A DNA stretch of 64,000 nucleotides, taken from NCBI RefSeq assembly GCF_023053635.1, contig NC_086180.1:89133447-89197446 (forward strand), read 5' to 3'. Below, one piece after another: positions 20,970 to 32,802 of the stretch. Source of the stretch: Elgaria multicarinata webbii (lineage: Eukaryota > Chordata > Lepidosauria > Squamata > Anguidae). The translations under genes and the position numbers were made by a program. A model generated the notes under the pieces. It was not told the DNA's origin. It made no database searches and saw only the letters and a program-made list of their open reading frames with translations. The stretch's first letter is position 1. The number at the start of each line of letters is the position of its first letter.

Positions 20970-21684
20970 GTGTGGTATATCTTGCTGGTATATCTTTGGT
21001 CTCTACCAGCACAACAAAACTTGGGAGCAATTATTCCTACTCAGCAGGTATAAGTAGACATGTACAATTTCTGGAGGTTTTGAAGCTGTGGAAACCCCCA
21101 GAGTTTTTCATTTCTTTCTTTTTCTCTCTCTCTCTGTGGTGGTGGTGGTGGTGATGGAGGAGGAAGAATGGAATGGAAATATTGAGAAAAATGGAGATGT
21201 ATGCAGCGTTTAGTCACTTACAATTTTTATTACTTTTTAAACATAAAATGCACAGTGTGTAACTTAGCTCATCAAACTGTACTGTTATGTATGTTTTATG
21301 ACGCTGACAAGTATAGTGGTCTTAGTTTTAATCAAACAATAATCCTTAGCTGGTTGGAAGAAAGGTGCCAAGCATGACTCTCCTCTGAAGAGGCAAACTG
21401 TCAAGCACTCCTGCTGCCTTTCCTGCAGGAAGGTACTAGACTCACCTTCAAACTGCCCAGTAGTGACAGAGCTGGCAAGCTCAACCGCTGCATTTTCCAC
21501 AATAAAGGCCTGCAAGGTGGGGTAGGGGAAAGGAACCTAACACATACAATTGACTTGGCCAGTAAGGCTGTTGAGAAATGGTAGAGCTATTCTTCTTTCA
21601 ATGTGCTTCCAAACCCTGTTGTTGAATTTATCCTGGAAGAAGACATCACATACAGTAAATGAAGAATTCTGCGGAACTCACCTG
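20970..21684. other. TAPT1 intron 1 sequence
   Basis: Contains a short (GGT)n/(CT)n patch at about 21121-21155. Otherwise nothing recognised. Confidence 0.5.
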
Positions 21685-21814
21685 GGCCGGATCTACACTA
21701 CTGCTTTAAAGTGCTTTATAACAGTTTTGAAAACGGTGTATGGAGTGTGTCCTGGGCCCCAACAGTTGTCAAAACTGTTATAAACCGATTTAAAGCAGTA
21801 GTGTAGATCCTGCC
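21685..21814. mobile_element. MITE family D copy 2 (130 bp)
   Basis: Ends GGCCGGATCTACACTACTGC / complement GGCAGGATCTACACTACTGC; 3-bp duplication CTG (21682-21684 and 21815-21817). Near-complete foldback. Closely matches 16368-16506. Confidence 0.88.
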
Positions 21815-23164
21815 CTGGTTCCTCACAATGTTGTACATTTTGTTTGGCCCTAATAAAGGTCATGGATTTTGTATTTTTTCTTACTCACCATTACATCTTT
21901 TGTTTTTTTGAGTAACGTAAAATCTATAGCAAGTCATTTCTATCAATAAATAATTTATCCTTAAATACCCCATATCTAATGTCTTTCACTAAACAGAATT
22001 AGATGTGAAAGATAAATAACTTCCTATCCTGAACTTTTTAAAAAGTAATAATAATCCCCATGGATTTTTATAGAGAAGTCAAGGTTTACACAGATTTGCA
22101 CAGAAAAAAAACTCCTGTATTCTTCCGCATGCTAACCTGTTTCTTGATTTGCTGCCTGTATTTCCAAACATAGTCCAATGTCTTTCACATGCTACAGAAA
22201 TGGAAGTATCTGAACCAGCAGGCAGGATTTGAGAATTGTACTACATGTATACAGCATACAGGAATTATAATTGAATAATGCTATGGATTAGTTTAAATAG
22301 TTAGTACATTGAGCAAGTGAGGGGCAACTAAAGAAGTATTTTAAAACCTTTCTTTTAAAAGCATATTACTTATTATTTTAAAAGAGTTTTTTTTTAAAAA
22401 AAGAAAAACGATCAGTTCCCTGGCAAATTTTCATTAACCCCCACCTTCCCAGTTAAAAAACTGTGGGAGAAAGGCCTGGGAGAGGATTTTTCCTTTTGCA
22501 GGTGAGGCAGACGAGCATTCTACCTGAGCTGTATGTTAGGAATAGGATTGTGTTGTTAACATTCATAATATTGTATCCAGTTGTTTTGGCTGTGACTTCT
22601 AGCAAACTAATTAAACAAGGTGTTTCTGACACTGAAAACAATAATTTCCTTTAGCTAGATTGAATATATTTTTGAAGCCACTTAAGAATAACTTAGGTGT
22701 CAGCTAAGCAAACAAACTGATTTTCACATAACACTAACTCATGGTTTATTTCACCCATGGACTGTGGAATCCTTGGCTGTTTTGATGTGCAAAACCAGCC
22801 ATACTAACTGACAATGGTTTGTTAACTACGGACATCCCATCATTTGGGTTTTTTAACCATGGACACCCCATAATTTGCCATTATTTCTGAACTAGCAAAT
22901 TGAAGTTTGATCAAATTGGGAAGCATTGTAGTAAACTGAGGGGAATTGGGATGAAGGGAAGGCATGAGCACATAACTTCTTATATCCTCCAAATCATTGT
23001 TTGGAGGATTGAGATCTTACTTCTGAATGCAGCTATATTTCCTTCTGTAAGCATTAGGCAAGCCAAATAAAATATAAGGGTGTACTGTGAAGAAAAACAA
23101 ATCATGATATTTTGACTTGAATTATAGAATCTTATCTTGAAGAATCAATATTAATCTATGTTAA
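21815..23164. other. TAPT1 intron 1 sequence with faint family F remnants
   Basis: About 22700-22860 contains CATAACACTAACTCATGG and AACCATGGACACCCC-type phrases resembling decayed copies of the family at 20450-20966 and 59638-60121. Otherwise unassigned. Confidence 0.4.
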
Positions 23165-23222
23165 TATACTCTGCCCTGAGTTCTTTCATGAAGGGTGGGA
23201 TACAAATATAATTAAACAAGTA
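23165..23222 (+). mobile_element. LINE (L2-type) 3' tail fragment
   Basis: CTGCCCTGAGTTCTTTCATG followed by GGGTGGGATACAAATATAAT is the usual form of L2-type 3' ends. Very short. Confidence 0.5.
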
Positions 23223-23524
23223 AATTGTTTACTCATTTCTTCTTTACTTGCACAGCTTATGGAAAAACCATTGTGCAGTTCCGTGATTGGGTACTTTTTA
23301 AAACCTTTGAATTATTTGAAACATCAATATCTCAGATAATTCTTGAATAACTTTTTCAAGCTAGTGACGTACAGCATAATCCTAGGTATATTTACTCATA
23401 ACTAAGTCCCATTGTATTCCGTGGGGCTTGCTAAGTGTACATTGGATTTAGTGTATTAGTGGCCTTGGTATACTATAAGGAAATGTTACTAGGTGCTTAC
23501 ATTTGTGTTAGAATGTCCCTGTTG

Positions 23525-23585
23525 TCAGTGTGATTTGGTTGATACGTAATGCTAACCCTTGGATTACTTAACCCATAACTTGTGT
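23525..23585 (+). mobile_element. Family F end fragment
   Basis: TGGTTGATACGTAATGCTAA then CCCTTGGATTACTTAACCCA parallels the left end of the element at 59638. Confidence 0.45.
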
Positions 23586-23635
23586 TGAAACCCCACCTTG
23601 ATCCAGAGGGAGAGGCAGGTAACAAATATTTTTTT

Positions 23636-23637
23636 AA

Positions 23638-23677
<40 letters not shown>

Positions 23678-23678
23678 G
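23636..23678. repeat. (TTA)n microsatellite
   Basis: About 14 trinucleotide units. It yields poly-Leu or poly-Asn frames that are not genes. Confidence 0.97.
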
Positions 23679-24854
23679 CTTGTTGCCCTAAAGAAACATG
23701 GGTTATGGTTATACGTAAATCAGGTCTATATTGGGCTTCAAAATTCATTATCTTTCTTTCCTTGCTGCTAGTTTGCAGCAAGTTATGTTTTGTATGGTTC
23801 CCCGTCCCCCAAATGAAAATAATGCATACTTTTAGAAATGAAAATATTTAATTCAGTGGAATAAAATAAGGGGTAAGAAGTTAAGTTCTTGGCTTTGAAA
23901 GAAGAGGTTGCTTGTGGAGAAACAAGTGGTTATTTTATTACACAGCACCAAACCAGGGTTTGCCATCAAGTGTACACGCAGAAGGAAGCTGCAGCAAATC
24001 TTGGCTCCATATCAAGTTTACCAATATGATGTGTGTGTTTTTGAACATCTATTTTAACCTTCACAACTTATATTTTTAAGTATGTACTTAAATCTTGGGT
24101 GCACTCATAAAAATGGTGAAGTGTTAATGGCTCCTTGGATGCTCTTTGGCTGTAGGAATGTGATATTGAGTTCTGATAGGAGAAGTAACTAATGCATTTT
24201 GAACATGTATTAATCTGTTTGCGACTGCAAAAGTAGTTGATCCAAGGGCTCTGCCATCTTAATGCACTTAACATTAAAATGGTCATGAACATACTGGAAA
24301 ATCCCCAGACACCTGTTTTCCTGGGTGCCCAAAAAGATGATGCTGGCAACTAAAAATACATGTGACATAAACTGGCCATTTATCCGCACCACAGCTGTTG
24401 TTTTCGTTGTCTAGTTGGGCGACACTCTGAGATAAACAGAATCAAAACAAGAAGAATTGAAATGGCTAGAAGAAATGGCAGGAAACAGGAAAGAAAGAGT
24501 GACAGGATAATGGTAGCTGCTGCAGCTGTGTATGCCTGCTTCCAAGATAATAGCTGACAAGATACTATGATTGTTGCGAGTAAACCCAAAGTTTCTCCTC
24601 TCTGACACCAAACCTGGCAGACTTCCCTAAGATTTTGAGGCGAAATAAATGAGTAAATTTCAACCATAAACCAGCATTGCAATTACATTGTGTAATTTTT
24701 CTGTACATCTTGTGTTATCGTGGTATGTGCAGAAACTCCTGATCTTGAGGTCTGAGATAGGCAGGCATGTGCAGTTGTGATAGCACTGCAAAGCAATGAT
24801 GCTTCATTTATGGCCAACTAATACTTGCTACCCCTACCGCAAACAGTTCACCTT

Positions 24855-24935
24855 CCTTTATTTTATTTTTGTAAAGCATCTATCCTGCCTCTCTACAAAC
24901 GCAGGGTAGCTCACAATAGAATCAAAACTATTAAT
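24855..24935 (-). mobile_element. L2-type LINE 3' tail fragment
   Basis: TTTTGTAAAGCATCTATCCT then GCCTCTCTACAAACGCAGGG resembles the complement of an L2-type tail (hairpin CTGCCTCTCT / AGGGTAGCTC). Decayed. Confidence 0.45.
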
Positions 24936-25084
24936 TAGCAAGTTAGTTCATTAAAGAAAACTTAGTCAATGATATATGCTTTAATTAAATGTGCATATGA
25001 AGTTCTGAATTAATAATACACATGTTGTTTTTAGATGACATACCCCTTTGCCACAAATTCCATGCTAGGGCTCGTTAGGAAATG

Positions 25085-25285
25085 GATCAAAAATTAAAAT
25101 GCCAATATTGTGATTGCTTTATACAAATCTATGGTGCAACCACAATTGGAATACTGTGAACAGTTCTCGGCACTATATTTGAAACCAGATATTTTAGAAC
25201 TGGAAAAAATTCAGAGAAGAGCAACTAAAATTATTGGGCTGCAGGAGCAACTCCCGTATGAGGAGAGTTTACAACATTTAGAGCA
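25085..25285 (+). mobile_element. CR1/L3-like LINE ORF2 fragment
   Basis: Encodes VIALYKSMVQPQLEYCEQFS and LELEKIQRRATKIIGLQEQL, the segment after the RT in CR1-group ORF2 (LVRPHLEYC / RVQRRATKMI in relatives). No upstream RT is present. Confidence 0.75.
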
Positions 25286-25677
25286 GGCATGAGAAACTTC
25301 CAGCCTGCAGATGTTTCCCATCTGGGCTGCCAGCCACTTCTTCATGCCCCACTGCCTCTTCTTCTCGCCAGGCGGGAATAAGCTCTTATCATTGACCAGC
25401 AACTGATTGGAGATAAGAGCTTTTACCTATTGTGTAGTGAGAAAAGGAGTCTTTGTCACCTTGCAGCATTAAAGTTTTTTATCTCCAATCGACAGGTAAT
25501 CCAAGATAAGAACTGTTTCTTGCTGCGTAGAGAGAAAGGGCTGTCTCTGTCACTGCATAGCAAAGAAAGGCAGTAAAGTTTCCACCTTTGGTGTTTGTGT
25601 GTGCGCAAATGGGGTCAGCTATGAGTATGTTTTATAAGCGTTTGATCCTTTTGCACTTCTGGCTTTGAAAGATCACT

Positions 25678-25723
25678 CAAACCATAGTTTTCTGGTTCAG
25701 AAATAACAGAAAACTATGGTTTG
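25678..25723. repeat. Perfect 17-bp inverted repeat
   Basis: CAAACCATAGTTTTCTG and its exact complement separated by 12 bases. The AACCATAG core resembles family F elements. Confidence 0.85.
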
Positions 25724-26399
25724 ATAAAAATCTGAAATGAATTAAGCTCTACTTAGAGATGAGGCAGTGCTTAAACAATCCAAACAAATTGCCTGGTTTA
25801 TGCTTAACAGATGACTTTCAAATTTAATATTTAGATGTGATTTTATTGGAAGCCTAGTACAGGTTTTTTAAATCTGTTCAATGTTAGATTTAAAAATTAT
25901 CAAGATGTTACTTTGGTAGAGCAGCAGCCTTATTTGCCAGGAAGATAACACAGTGGGGTCCATGTTCCCTGACCGTGGCTCTTGGCCATTACAGCAAGAA
26001 ATCACCATACAGCAGGAGTCTCCAACATGGGGCCTGCAAGGCCAGGCTGAGGTGCCCACCAAGCTGTTTCCCCCCTCTGCAAGTGAATGGAGTGATTCTT
26101 CCTTGCCAAAATACCTCCTAGCCAAAAATGGGAAGTGGGGGTGGAGAAATAAAGAACGAGAAAGCGAGAGAGAGGAAGAAATAAGCAAGGGAAGGAAGGA
26201 GAGAGTAGAGATTAGGGGTGTGCATGGACCTCCCCGATCCGCTTCTCTTCTAGATCCGCAACTTCCGGATCGGGTCCGCTCCGCTCCGCCTATAGTCCGC
26301 TTCGCTGCAAAGCTCCGGATCTGGATCGGAGCTCCGCTTCCCCCCCCCCATAGGCTTGCATTGAAATCCAAAAAACCCTACAACTTTTTTTCTGTTAAC

Positions 26400-27150
26400 G
26401 TTAGAAACCTCAAACTCGGCACCATGATAGCATATCCATGTATACACATGCATGCCAAGACTCAAGCCAATCCAAGCCTCCCCTGATTTTAGGGGAATTT
26501 TTGGAAATCGGACACCCCATTTTCAGACATGGGATTTACTCTGACATTTTGACAGATAAAAAACTTTGAAGCAGGCACCCTCACAGATGGCATCTAGATC
26601 CACATTCATGGCAAGTTTCAAGCAAATCCCATCATCCCCTGATTTTTGGCAGGGCTTTAACCTTTTAACTCACCCCAAATCAAGTCCCATGCTAGAACTA
26701 TGTCAATTTTCACGTTAGAAACCTCAAACTTGGCACCATGATAGCTTATCCATGTATACACATGCATGCCAAGACTCAAGCCAATCCAAGCCTCCCCTGA
26801 TTTTAGGGGAATTTTTGAAAATCGGACACCCCATTTTCAGACATGGACTGTTCTCCGACATTTTGACAGATAAAAACTTGGAAGCAGGCACATCCGCAGT
26901 CATGGCAGGTTTCAAGCAGATTCCATCATCCCCTGATTTGGGGGGGCTTTAACCTCCAACGCAGCACCCCTAACCCCAATTCCAACACCCCTTTCTATAT
27001 CTCCATCAATTTTCACGTTAGAAATCTCAAGTTCGGCACCATGACACCTCATGGACGTATACACACGCATGCCAAGACTCAAGCCAATCCAAGCCTCCCC
27101 TGATTTTTGGGGAATTTTTGAAAACCGGACACCCCAGTATCTCAGGGATT
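26400..27150. repeat. Tandem repeat, about 300-315 bp period, 2.5 copies
   Basis: The phrase GTTAGAAACCTCAAACT...GGCACCATGA recurs at 26400, 26714 and 27017 (the last diverged), each followed by GCCAATCCAAGCCTCCCCTG. Confidence 0.85.
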
Positions 27151-27419
27151 TAAAGCTGCAGACAGCTCAATGGGGCCATTTCAAAGGAAATCCCAACATG
27201 CCATGAATTGGGGAGTAGATAAACCTATATGAATCTTCTTCCACACTTGAAAAAATTATTTGGAACTTCAAAAAGTCTAAGTGAGCACAGGAAGGACTTA
27301 TCCCCTGAGTCAAAGCAAGACACACACAAAGCATCCCTGCGAGGCAGGGCAGGGGAGGAGGGAGGGAAGGCAGGCAGGCAGGCAGCAGACATTTCTGGGG
27401 CACAAGGAAGTGCGGCAAG

Positions 27420-27870
27420 GATAGCTTGTTTCTTTCTAAGCCAGCAGTAACGCATTGCAAACCAACCCTGTGAGGCAGGCGCAAGGAGTGAGCAAAGGAT
27501 GGCTTGTTTCTTTCTAAGCCAGCAGTAACACATTGCAAACCAACCCTGCGAGGCGGGCGCAAGGAGTGAGCAAAGGATGGCTTGTTTCTTTCTAAGCCAG
27601 CAGTAACGCATTGCAAACCAACCCTGCGAGGCGGGCGCAAGGAGTGAGCAAAAGATGGCTTGTTTCTTTCTAAGCCAGCAGTAACACATTGCAAACCAAC
27701 CCTGCGAGGCGGGCGCAAGGAGTGAGCAAAGGATGGCTTGTTTCTTTCTAAGCCAGCAGTAACACATTGCAAACCAACCCTGCGAGGCGGGCGCAAGGAG
27801 TGAGCAAAGGATGGCTTGTTTCTTTCTAAGCCAGCAGTAACGCATTGCAAACCATCCCTGCGAGGCGGTC
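27420..27870. repeat. 78-bp minisatellite, about six units
   Basis: The word GCTTGTTTCTTTCTAAGCC starts every 78 bp (about 27423, 27501, 27579, 27657, 27735, 27813). Units differ by only a few bases, so the array is recent or homogenised. Confidence 0.95.
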
Positions 27871-28330
27871 ACAGAGGAGGAGGACAGGAGGGCAGAGAGC
27901 CAGGCAGAGATACGCCATAGATCTAGTATGGGGGAGTCAGTCCCGGCAGATGCACCACCACAGCAGCACCCTGGGGGGAAGACACGCAGGCAGCAGGCAT
28001 TTCTGGGGGCATAAGGAAATGAGGCAAGAATGGTTTGTTTCAAAGCCAGCAGTAAGTCATGCATTGCAAACAATCCCTGCGAGGCGGTCACAGAGGAGGA
28101 GGACAGGCGGGCAGAGAGCCAGGCAGAGATATGCCATAGATCTAGTATGGGAGAGTCAGTCCTGGCAGATGCCCCACCACAGCAGCACCCCGGGGGGAAG
28201 GCAGGCAGGCAGGCAGGCAGCAGATATTTCTGGGGGCACAAGGAAATGAGGCAAAGCCAGCAGGAAGTTATGCATTGCAAACCATCCCTGCGAGGCGGTC
28301 ACAGAGGAGGAGGACAGGTGGGCAGAGAGC
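27842..28330. repeat. About 215-bp tandem repeat, 2.3 copies
   Basis: GCATTGCAAACCATCCCTGC recurs at 27842, 28061 and 28272 (spacings 219 and 211), each followed by GAGGCGGTCACAGAGGAGG. The unit begins with the same CATTGCAAACCA word as the 78-bp unit, so one array grew from the other. Confidence 0.9.
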
Positions 28331-29006
28331 TGGGATTGGAGGATGCTTCATGAGGTCATCAATTCTCATCAGGATTGGGAGCTGAATCTGCCTGTCATCG
28401 CTAAAAAAAACCCCGCTGCTTTTACTCTCTCCCGCTTTTTTAACATATTTTTCAAAAAATTATAGCAAGCGAACCGCACCACGCAGAGAGCTGAGAGTAG
28501 GCTCAAAATGACCCCCAGCCACGACTCTCTAAGCACAAGAACTTTCAGAAAGATAGCTTAAAAAACAACACAGTTATCCCCTATTCTTTTCCGCAATGCA
28601 ATCCTATGGGCGAAATTATCCAAAATGGCGGGCGGAGCGCTCTGCGAAAAGAGAAGCGCTTCTCCTATGGCTGCTTCTCTTCGCCATGCTTCTAAGGGTC
28701 CGTGGTCCGCTTCTACGCCGCCTCTGGGCAAGGCGGAGCAGGCCAATTCGCTTCTGATTCTCCGATTCTAATCGGAGCGGAGCACATCCCTAGTGGAGAT
28801 GGAAGGAATGCTGAGAAAGAGAGAGAGTAACCAGAGTGAGTAGCGCGCACACACAGGATGCACATAGATAAGAGTGTGTGTATGATCAGTACATTTTGGC
28901 GATTGGCCCTCCATCCCCCCCATAGCAGTTAATTTGTGGCGATTCCCAGGGCACTTTTTCAAAATGCCAAATGTGCCCATTAACCCAAAAGGGTTGGAGA
29001 CCCCTG

Positions 29007-29715
29007 CCTTACATTAATAGATAGTCTAGATAGCCTGTGCTGTTTCAGCCAAGGCTATCAACATGGTCTTTGCTTAGCTCTTCAGTATAAGCTGAAGGCT
29101 GTGTAATTAGATTTGAGCCTGACAACCTGAGAACTTTCCAGGTTCCACCACCACCATCATAAGAGGATAAAGCGTTAGTGCAATTACTAGTGCTTACATT
29201 TTTGATAAATATAAAAGGTGTGCATTGGTGCATTTCCTCCTGGCGATTCTATTTTATTTATTTTTTACAACATTGGCCACCGTTCCAAGGCTTGTCTGCA
29301 TACAAAACTGAATATGGATGAGAAACAGCAAACTTGTAAAACAGTTCAAAAACTACAGAAAGGTAGGCTAAAAGATGTGTTTACATTCCTTTGGGAAACT
29401 GACAATGTACCACAGATCATTGCACAGCCTTGTACCAATAACCATGAAGGCGCTACTGCTAGCTGCTGCTTTCGTGGAGATGGCACCCAAATGCCTACCT
29501 GAGAGGATGATCAAAGTTGGCATGAGAACAATGCCTAGAGAGATGGTCTCTGAAGGAAGTGCAGTCCTTAAAAATGTTGACTTTCTTGTGAAGCTAACAG
29601 ACATTGCATGCCATGGTGTAGGTTGCTCCTGTTTGTAGTTTTAAACGTCAGTTGTCACAGACGGGCTAGGCTATTTAGGATTGTAAGAAGAAGCCAATTT
29701 AACAGCGTTAAGTAA
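29007..29715. other. TAPT1 intron 1 sequence, nothing recognised
   Basis: Two overlapping frames (29218-29502 and 29375-29638) have no motif I can place. They may be part of the LINE that follows or chance. Confidence 0.4.
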
Positions 29716-30690
29716 GGTATTGCAAGAAGAGTTGATAAAGTTATATAGGCAAATTAAACATGAGATGGGGGGAATTCAGTCCCCCTCCCCATTCCAGTAT
29801 GTTCAGGTAAAACATGAAATTAACCAATTGTTTTGTAAACATGGTTCTTTAAGGGACTGTTCAGATTTTGAGAATATGATTGTCAGAAACCCAAAGGGCA
29901 CAGAAATCTAAATGGGCATATGACTACTGAGTCCTCCGCTGGTCGAATGACATCAGGGGGGCTCTGATGTTATTTGGTTGCCAGCCAATGTGGCAGGTAG
30001 ATGATCCTGCCAGTGCATTGGCTGGGGCCCAGCATCGCTGCATGCAAGCTTTCCCCCATTGAGGGAGACCTCCCATAATGAAGCCACCTGGCTGATGTGC
30101 TAGCTCTGACCCAGCTTTGCCTGTAGCGAAGCACTCTGGTTGTTTCAATAGCTGGGACCCAGCTATGATTTACCATTAGACCCAGTGGTGGCGGCGATTG
30201 GTTATGTTAAGGCGATAGTATATGTAGAAGATATAGAGCTTATTGTGCACTTGTTAACATCAGCACGTATGGCTATTCCATATAACTGGAAGAAAGTTAA
30301 TCCACCTTCTGTTGATGAATGGATCAATAGTATATGGAACATGGTCTGTGTGGTGAAACTGACAAATCTGCTAAGCATTAATGAGGGAAGACAGCAGGAT
30401 AGTAGGTTTATAGAAAGATGGAGTATATTTCATATTGGAATAATAAAGTCCAAGGTACAATAAATCCTTATTATTTGGTGTAATTTAAGAAAGTTTTTTT
30501 TAAAGATAGGAATATACTTTGTGATTGTTCATAGTATTGCATGCAGATTTGGATATTTATTGGATATATAGGAATTATTGGACTAATATGAGAATATCTG
30601 GATATTTAGTGGAATACTGTTATTAATGATATGTATATACATGGAGATATGATAAATGATGTTTTTAAAAAAGAAAAAGATGGACAAGGC
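29716..30690 (+). mobile_element. L1-clade LINE, 3' fragment, interrupted
   Basis: The translation PFQYVQVKHEINQLFCKHGS (29800-29850) is followed, after an unrelated block at about 29912-30185, by SARMAIPYNWKKVNPPSVDE and WINSIWNMVCVVKLTNLLS (30268-30385). These match the last part of L1 ORF2 (ARMTIAYNWK..PPT..EW). An AT-rich 3'UTR-like stretch follows to about 30690. Confidence 0.7.
29912..30185. other. Unknown insert in the L1 fragment
   Basis: About 270 bp of GC-richer sequence separates two consecutive pieces of L1 coding sequence. I could not find matching ends or a target duplication. Confidence 0.4.
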
Positions 30691-31490
30691 ATAGGAGCCA
30701 AGAAATACAGAACAGGGACAGAACAGAGGTAAAGTGCAATTAAACTCAGGTCAATTACCAGGATTTGTCTGGGATAGCAATATTAAGGACAAGCCCAGGT
30801 TTTATGCCAATGATTCCATCAAGAGGCAAGTGGGATGTATGCACAGAAAGTAGATGGTAGAAGGCAAGGAATGACACCACTGCTGCCTCCAGGTTTTGAG
30901 AGGTCTTTGGGCAAGATGGCCACAGCACGTCCTCATCCTTACCATTGTCCCATTCACTAACCCTCTTTCTGTAGGCCCAGTCAGAACAGCTGCCCAGAGG
31001 GGAGAGGTCAAAGAGAATGTTGCTGCTCACTCAGTGAAGATAGGCAAACAGATAATAAGGGCATGGTGGAGGAGGAAGGCCAAGATGCTCCAGAGGTTGG
31101 CAGTAGATCCTCCCCGCCCCTGCTGAGGCATGGGCTTTGGCAGGTGTCTGACAGTGCTGATCCCTGAAGCCAAACCTGAGTGGCAGGATGGGAAGAACTT
31201 AAAGGTTTTACAGAAAAACCAGTAGCGCTTGAGGAGTGGACCAGGTAATCTGCAGGCAGAGATCTGCAGGAAGAAGTCCTGGGAGTATTTATACCCAGCA
31301 GGGCCATCCAAAATCATAATGCTGATGTATCAATGCTCCTTTGGCCAAGGTGGAGAAATGTTAGTGTAGCTTGTCAAAGACAAGGTCCCTGGTTCAAGTT
31401 CCGTTGTTCCTGGCACTAAGATGTGTTGAGAGCTTTAGTGAGGAAGTGCAGTATGTGTTCCATTGAGAAATTACATGCATTAATATAACC
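30691..31490. other. TAPT1 intron 1 sequence, nothing recognised
   Basis: Overlapping short frames on both strands without recognisable domains. Confidence 0.4.
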
Positions 31491-31491
31491 T

Positions 31492-31620
31492 CCCCCAACC
31501 TGATGACCTGCAGGTGTTATGGGTTGGTCTTGTGATCCCCAGCCAGCATGTCCAATGGTCAGGAATGCTGGGAGTTATAGTTCAAAAGATCTGAAGGGAA
31601 CCAGGTTGGCAAAGGCTGCA
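31492..31620. repeat. Foldback interspersed repeat, copy 1
   Basis: CAATGGTCAGGAATGCTGGG then AGTTATAGTTCAAAAGATCT, with CCAACCTG at the left and CAGGTTGG at the right. This palindromic element recurs at 31785, 33068 and 33945 and is common in squamate DNA. Family name not known to me. Confidence 0.6.
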
Positions 31621-31784
31621 TTAATAGGGAGATTTTCTTGATCTTTAGTTTAACTGTTTATGCCTAGATTACAGGTGGAATTTAGTGAGCCACTGATTTC
31701 TTTGAGCACTGGAAAAAATGATAGCATGGTCTGCGAAGTGCTAGTGTCCTTTCTATTTATCTGTGATCTATGATTATCAGGTGT

Positions 31785-31905
31785 GTCCTAAAGATGTTGT
31801 TGAACTCCAACTTCCATCAGCCCCACTCAGCATGGCCAATGGTCAGGAATCATGGGAGTTATAATCCAACAACATCTGGAAGGTCATAGTTTCCCCAACT
31901 CTGAC
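31785..31905. repeat. Foldback interspersed repeat, copy 2
   Basis: ATGTTGTTGAACTCCAACTT and AGTTATAATCCAACAACAT form the two arms around the CAATGGTCAGGAATCATGGG centre. Confidence 0.7.
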
Positions 31906-32399
31906 CTAGATGTTCTAGGTTAGAATCCCAGTTCATTGATTCCCCTGTAGTGCCCCATTTCCTAGCAATACTGGTCTATGTTCAAAAGACCAAATTTGGG
32001 AGAGTATTACTGAGGAGAAACCTTTGGCAGGTCCGTTGTGATGTTATTTTCGGCCTTGTGTTACATACTTCTGTTAACTCATGAGCCATTGTGTTCAGAC
32101 AGCAACTCATGCATCAGGATAGCAGTGCAGTAGAAACCTCTCGCCCTAAGCATATGTGGTGGGCTCCCACCAAGGTGCAGCAACAGCCAAAATTGTTGCT
32201 GTACCTAACTTCCCCCTAGTCTGGTATATCTGTGCTACCTGAAAGGCTTATTCAGGCAGTGGAGGCTGCCCAAGGATCTTTGCACTGAATCAAAAAAGAC
32301 CATTGCAGAAGTGTACATAAGCCGTTGTTAGATATTTGGAGGAAAGGTAACATACACATGTGACACAATAAACATTCCAAGAATAATGCCCACTACAGT

Positions 32400-32788
32400 C
32401 TAGGATATTGGAAGAGTTAGAATACCAACTCTTAATAAGAGCATAAGCCACGAACTCTCAGAACCACTATCTGTTATCTTTGCGAAATCATGGAAGACGG
32501 GTGAAGTTCCAGATGACTGGAGGGAGGGCTAATGTTGTCCCTATCTTCAAAAAGGGCAAAAAAGAGGCACCTGGGATCTATAGACCAGTCAGTCTGACAT
32601 CCATCCCTGGGAAAATTTTGGAGTGGATTATAAAGAAGTCAGTCTGTAAGCACCTTGAAAACAATGCGGTGATTACTAGAAGCCAACATGGATTTGTCTA
32701 GAACAAATCCTGTCAGACTAATCTGATCTCATTCTTTGATTGGGTAACCTCCCTTGTGGACTGTGGGAATGCTGTGGACGTAATATAT
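32400..32788 (+). mobile_element. CR1 LINE ORF2, left part of a split copy
   Basis: Encodes GRANVVPIFKKGKKEAPGIY, RPVSLTSIPGKILEWIIKKS and the NAVDVIY end of the RT block. It stops in mid-motif at 32788. The next residues (LDFSKAFDKVPHD) are found at 36337, so a 3.54-kb insertion splits this copy. Confidence 0.9.
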
Positions 32789-32802
32789 ATTCAGTAAACA
32801 AA

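Larger units (their letters stand above)
26213..28792. mobile_element. Nested hAT-type element, 2,580 bp, with internal tandem arrays
   Basis: Starts TAGGGGTGTGC and ends GCACATCCCTA, inverted with one difference. The 8-bp duplication is GTAGAGAT (26205-26212) / GTGGAGAT (28793-28800). Subterminal zones are full of CCGCT/AGCGG and CCGGATC words in both orientations (26240-26345 and 28610-28775). Between them lie three kinds of tandem repeat. No transposase. The long minus-strand open frames (27167-28280) exist because the 78-bp unit is a multiple of three, and are not protein evidence. Confidence 0.8.
26013..29006. mobile_element. Outer hAT-type element (about 400 bp without its insert)
   Basis: Ends CAGGAGTCTCCAAC and (complement) CAGGGGTCTCCAAC. 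The flanking 8-mers CCATACAG and CCTTACAT agree at six of eight positions, as expected for an old duplication. The two halves (26013-26212 and 28801-29006) are separated by a 2.58-kb younger element. Confidence 0.7.

Noticed and set aside
27420-27870. Regularly spaced repeats that might suggest a CRISPR array
   Set aside because: The units are direct 78-bp tandem copies with no unique spacers, in a vertebrate nuclear locus.
27167-28280. Long minus-strand frames with a 26-residue repeat (227 and 351 residues)
   Set aside because: The 78-bp tandem unit is a multiple of three, so any frame lacking a stop in one unit stays open. Several frames are open at once and the region is inside a transposon.
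29375-29638. An 87-residue + strand frame that starts and ends cleanly
   Set aside because: No recognisable domain, no splice context, and an overlapping minus-strand frame of similar length.
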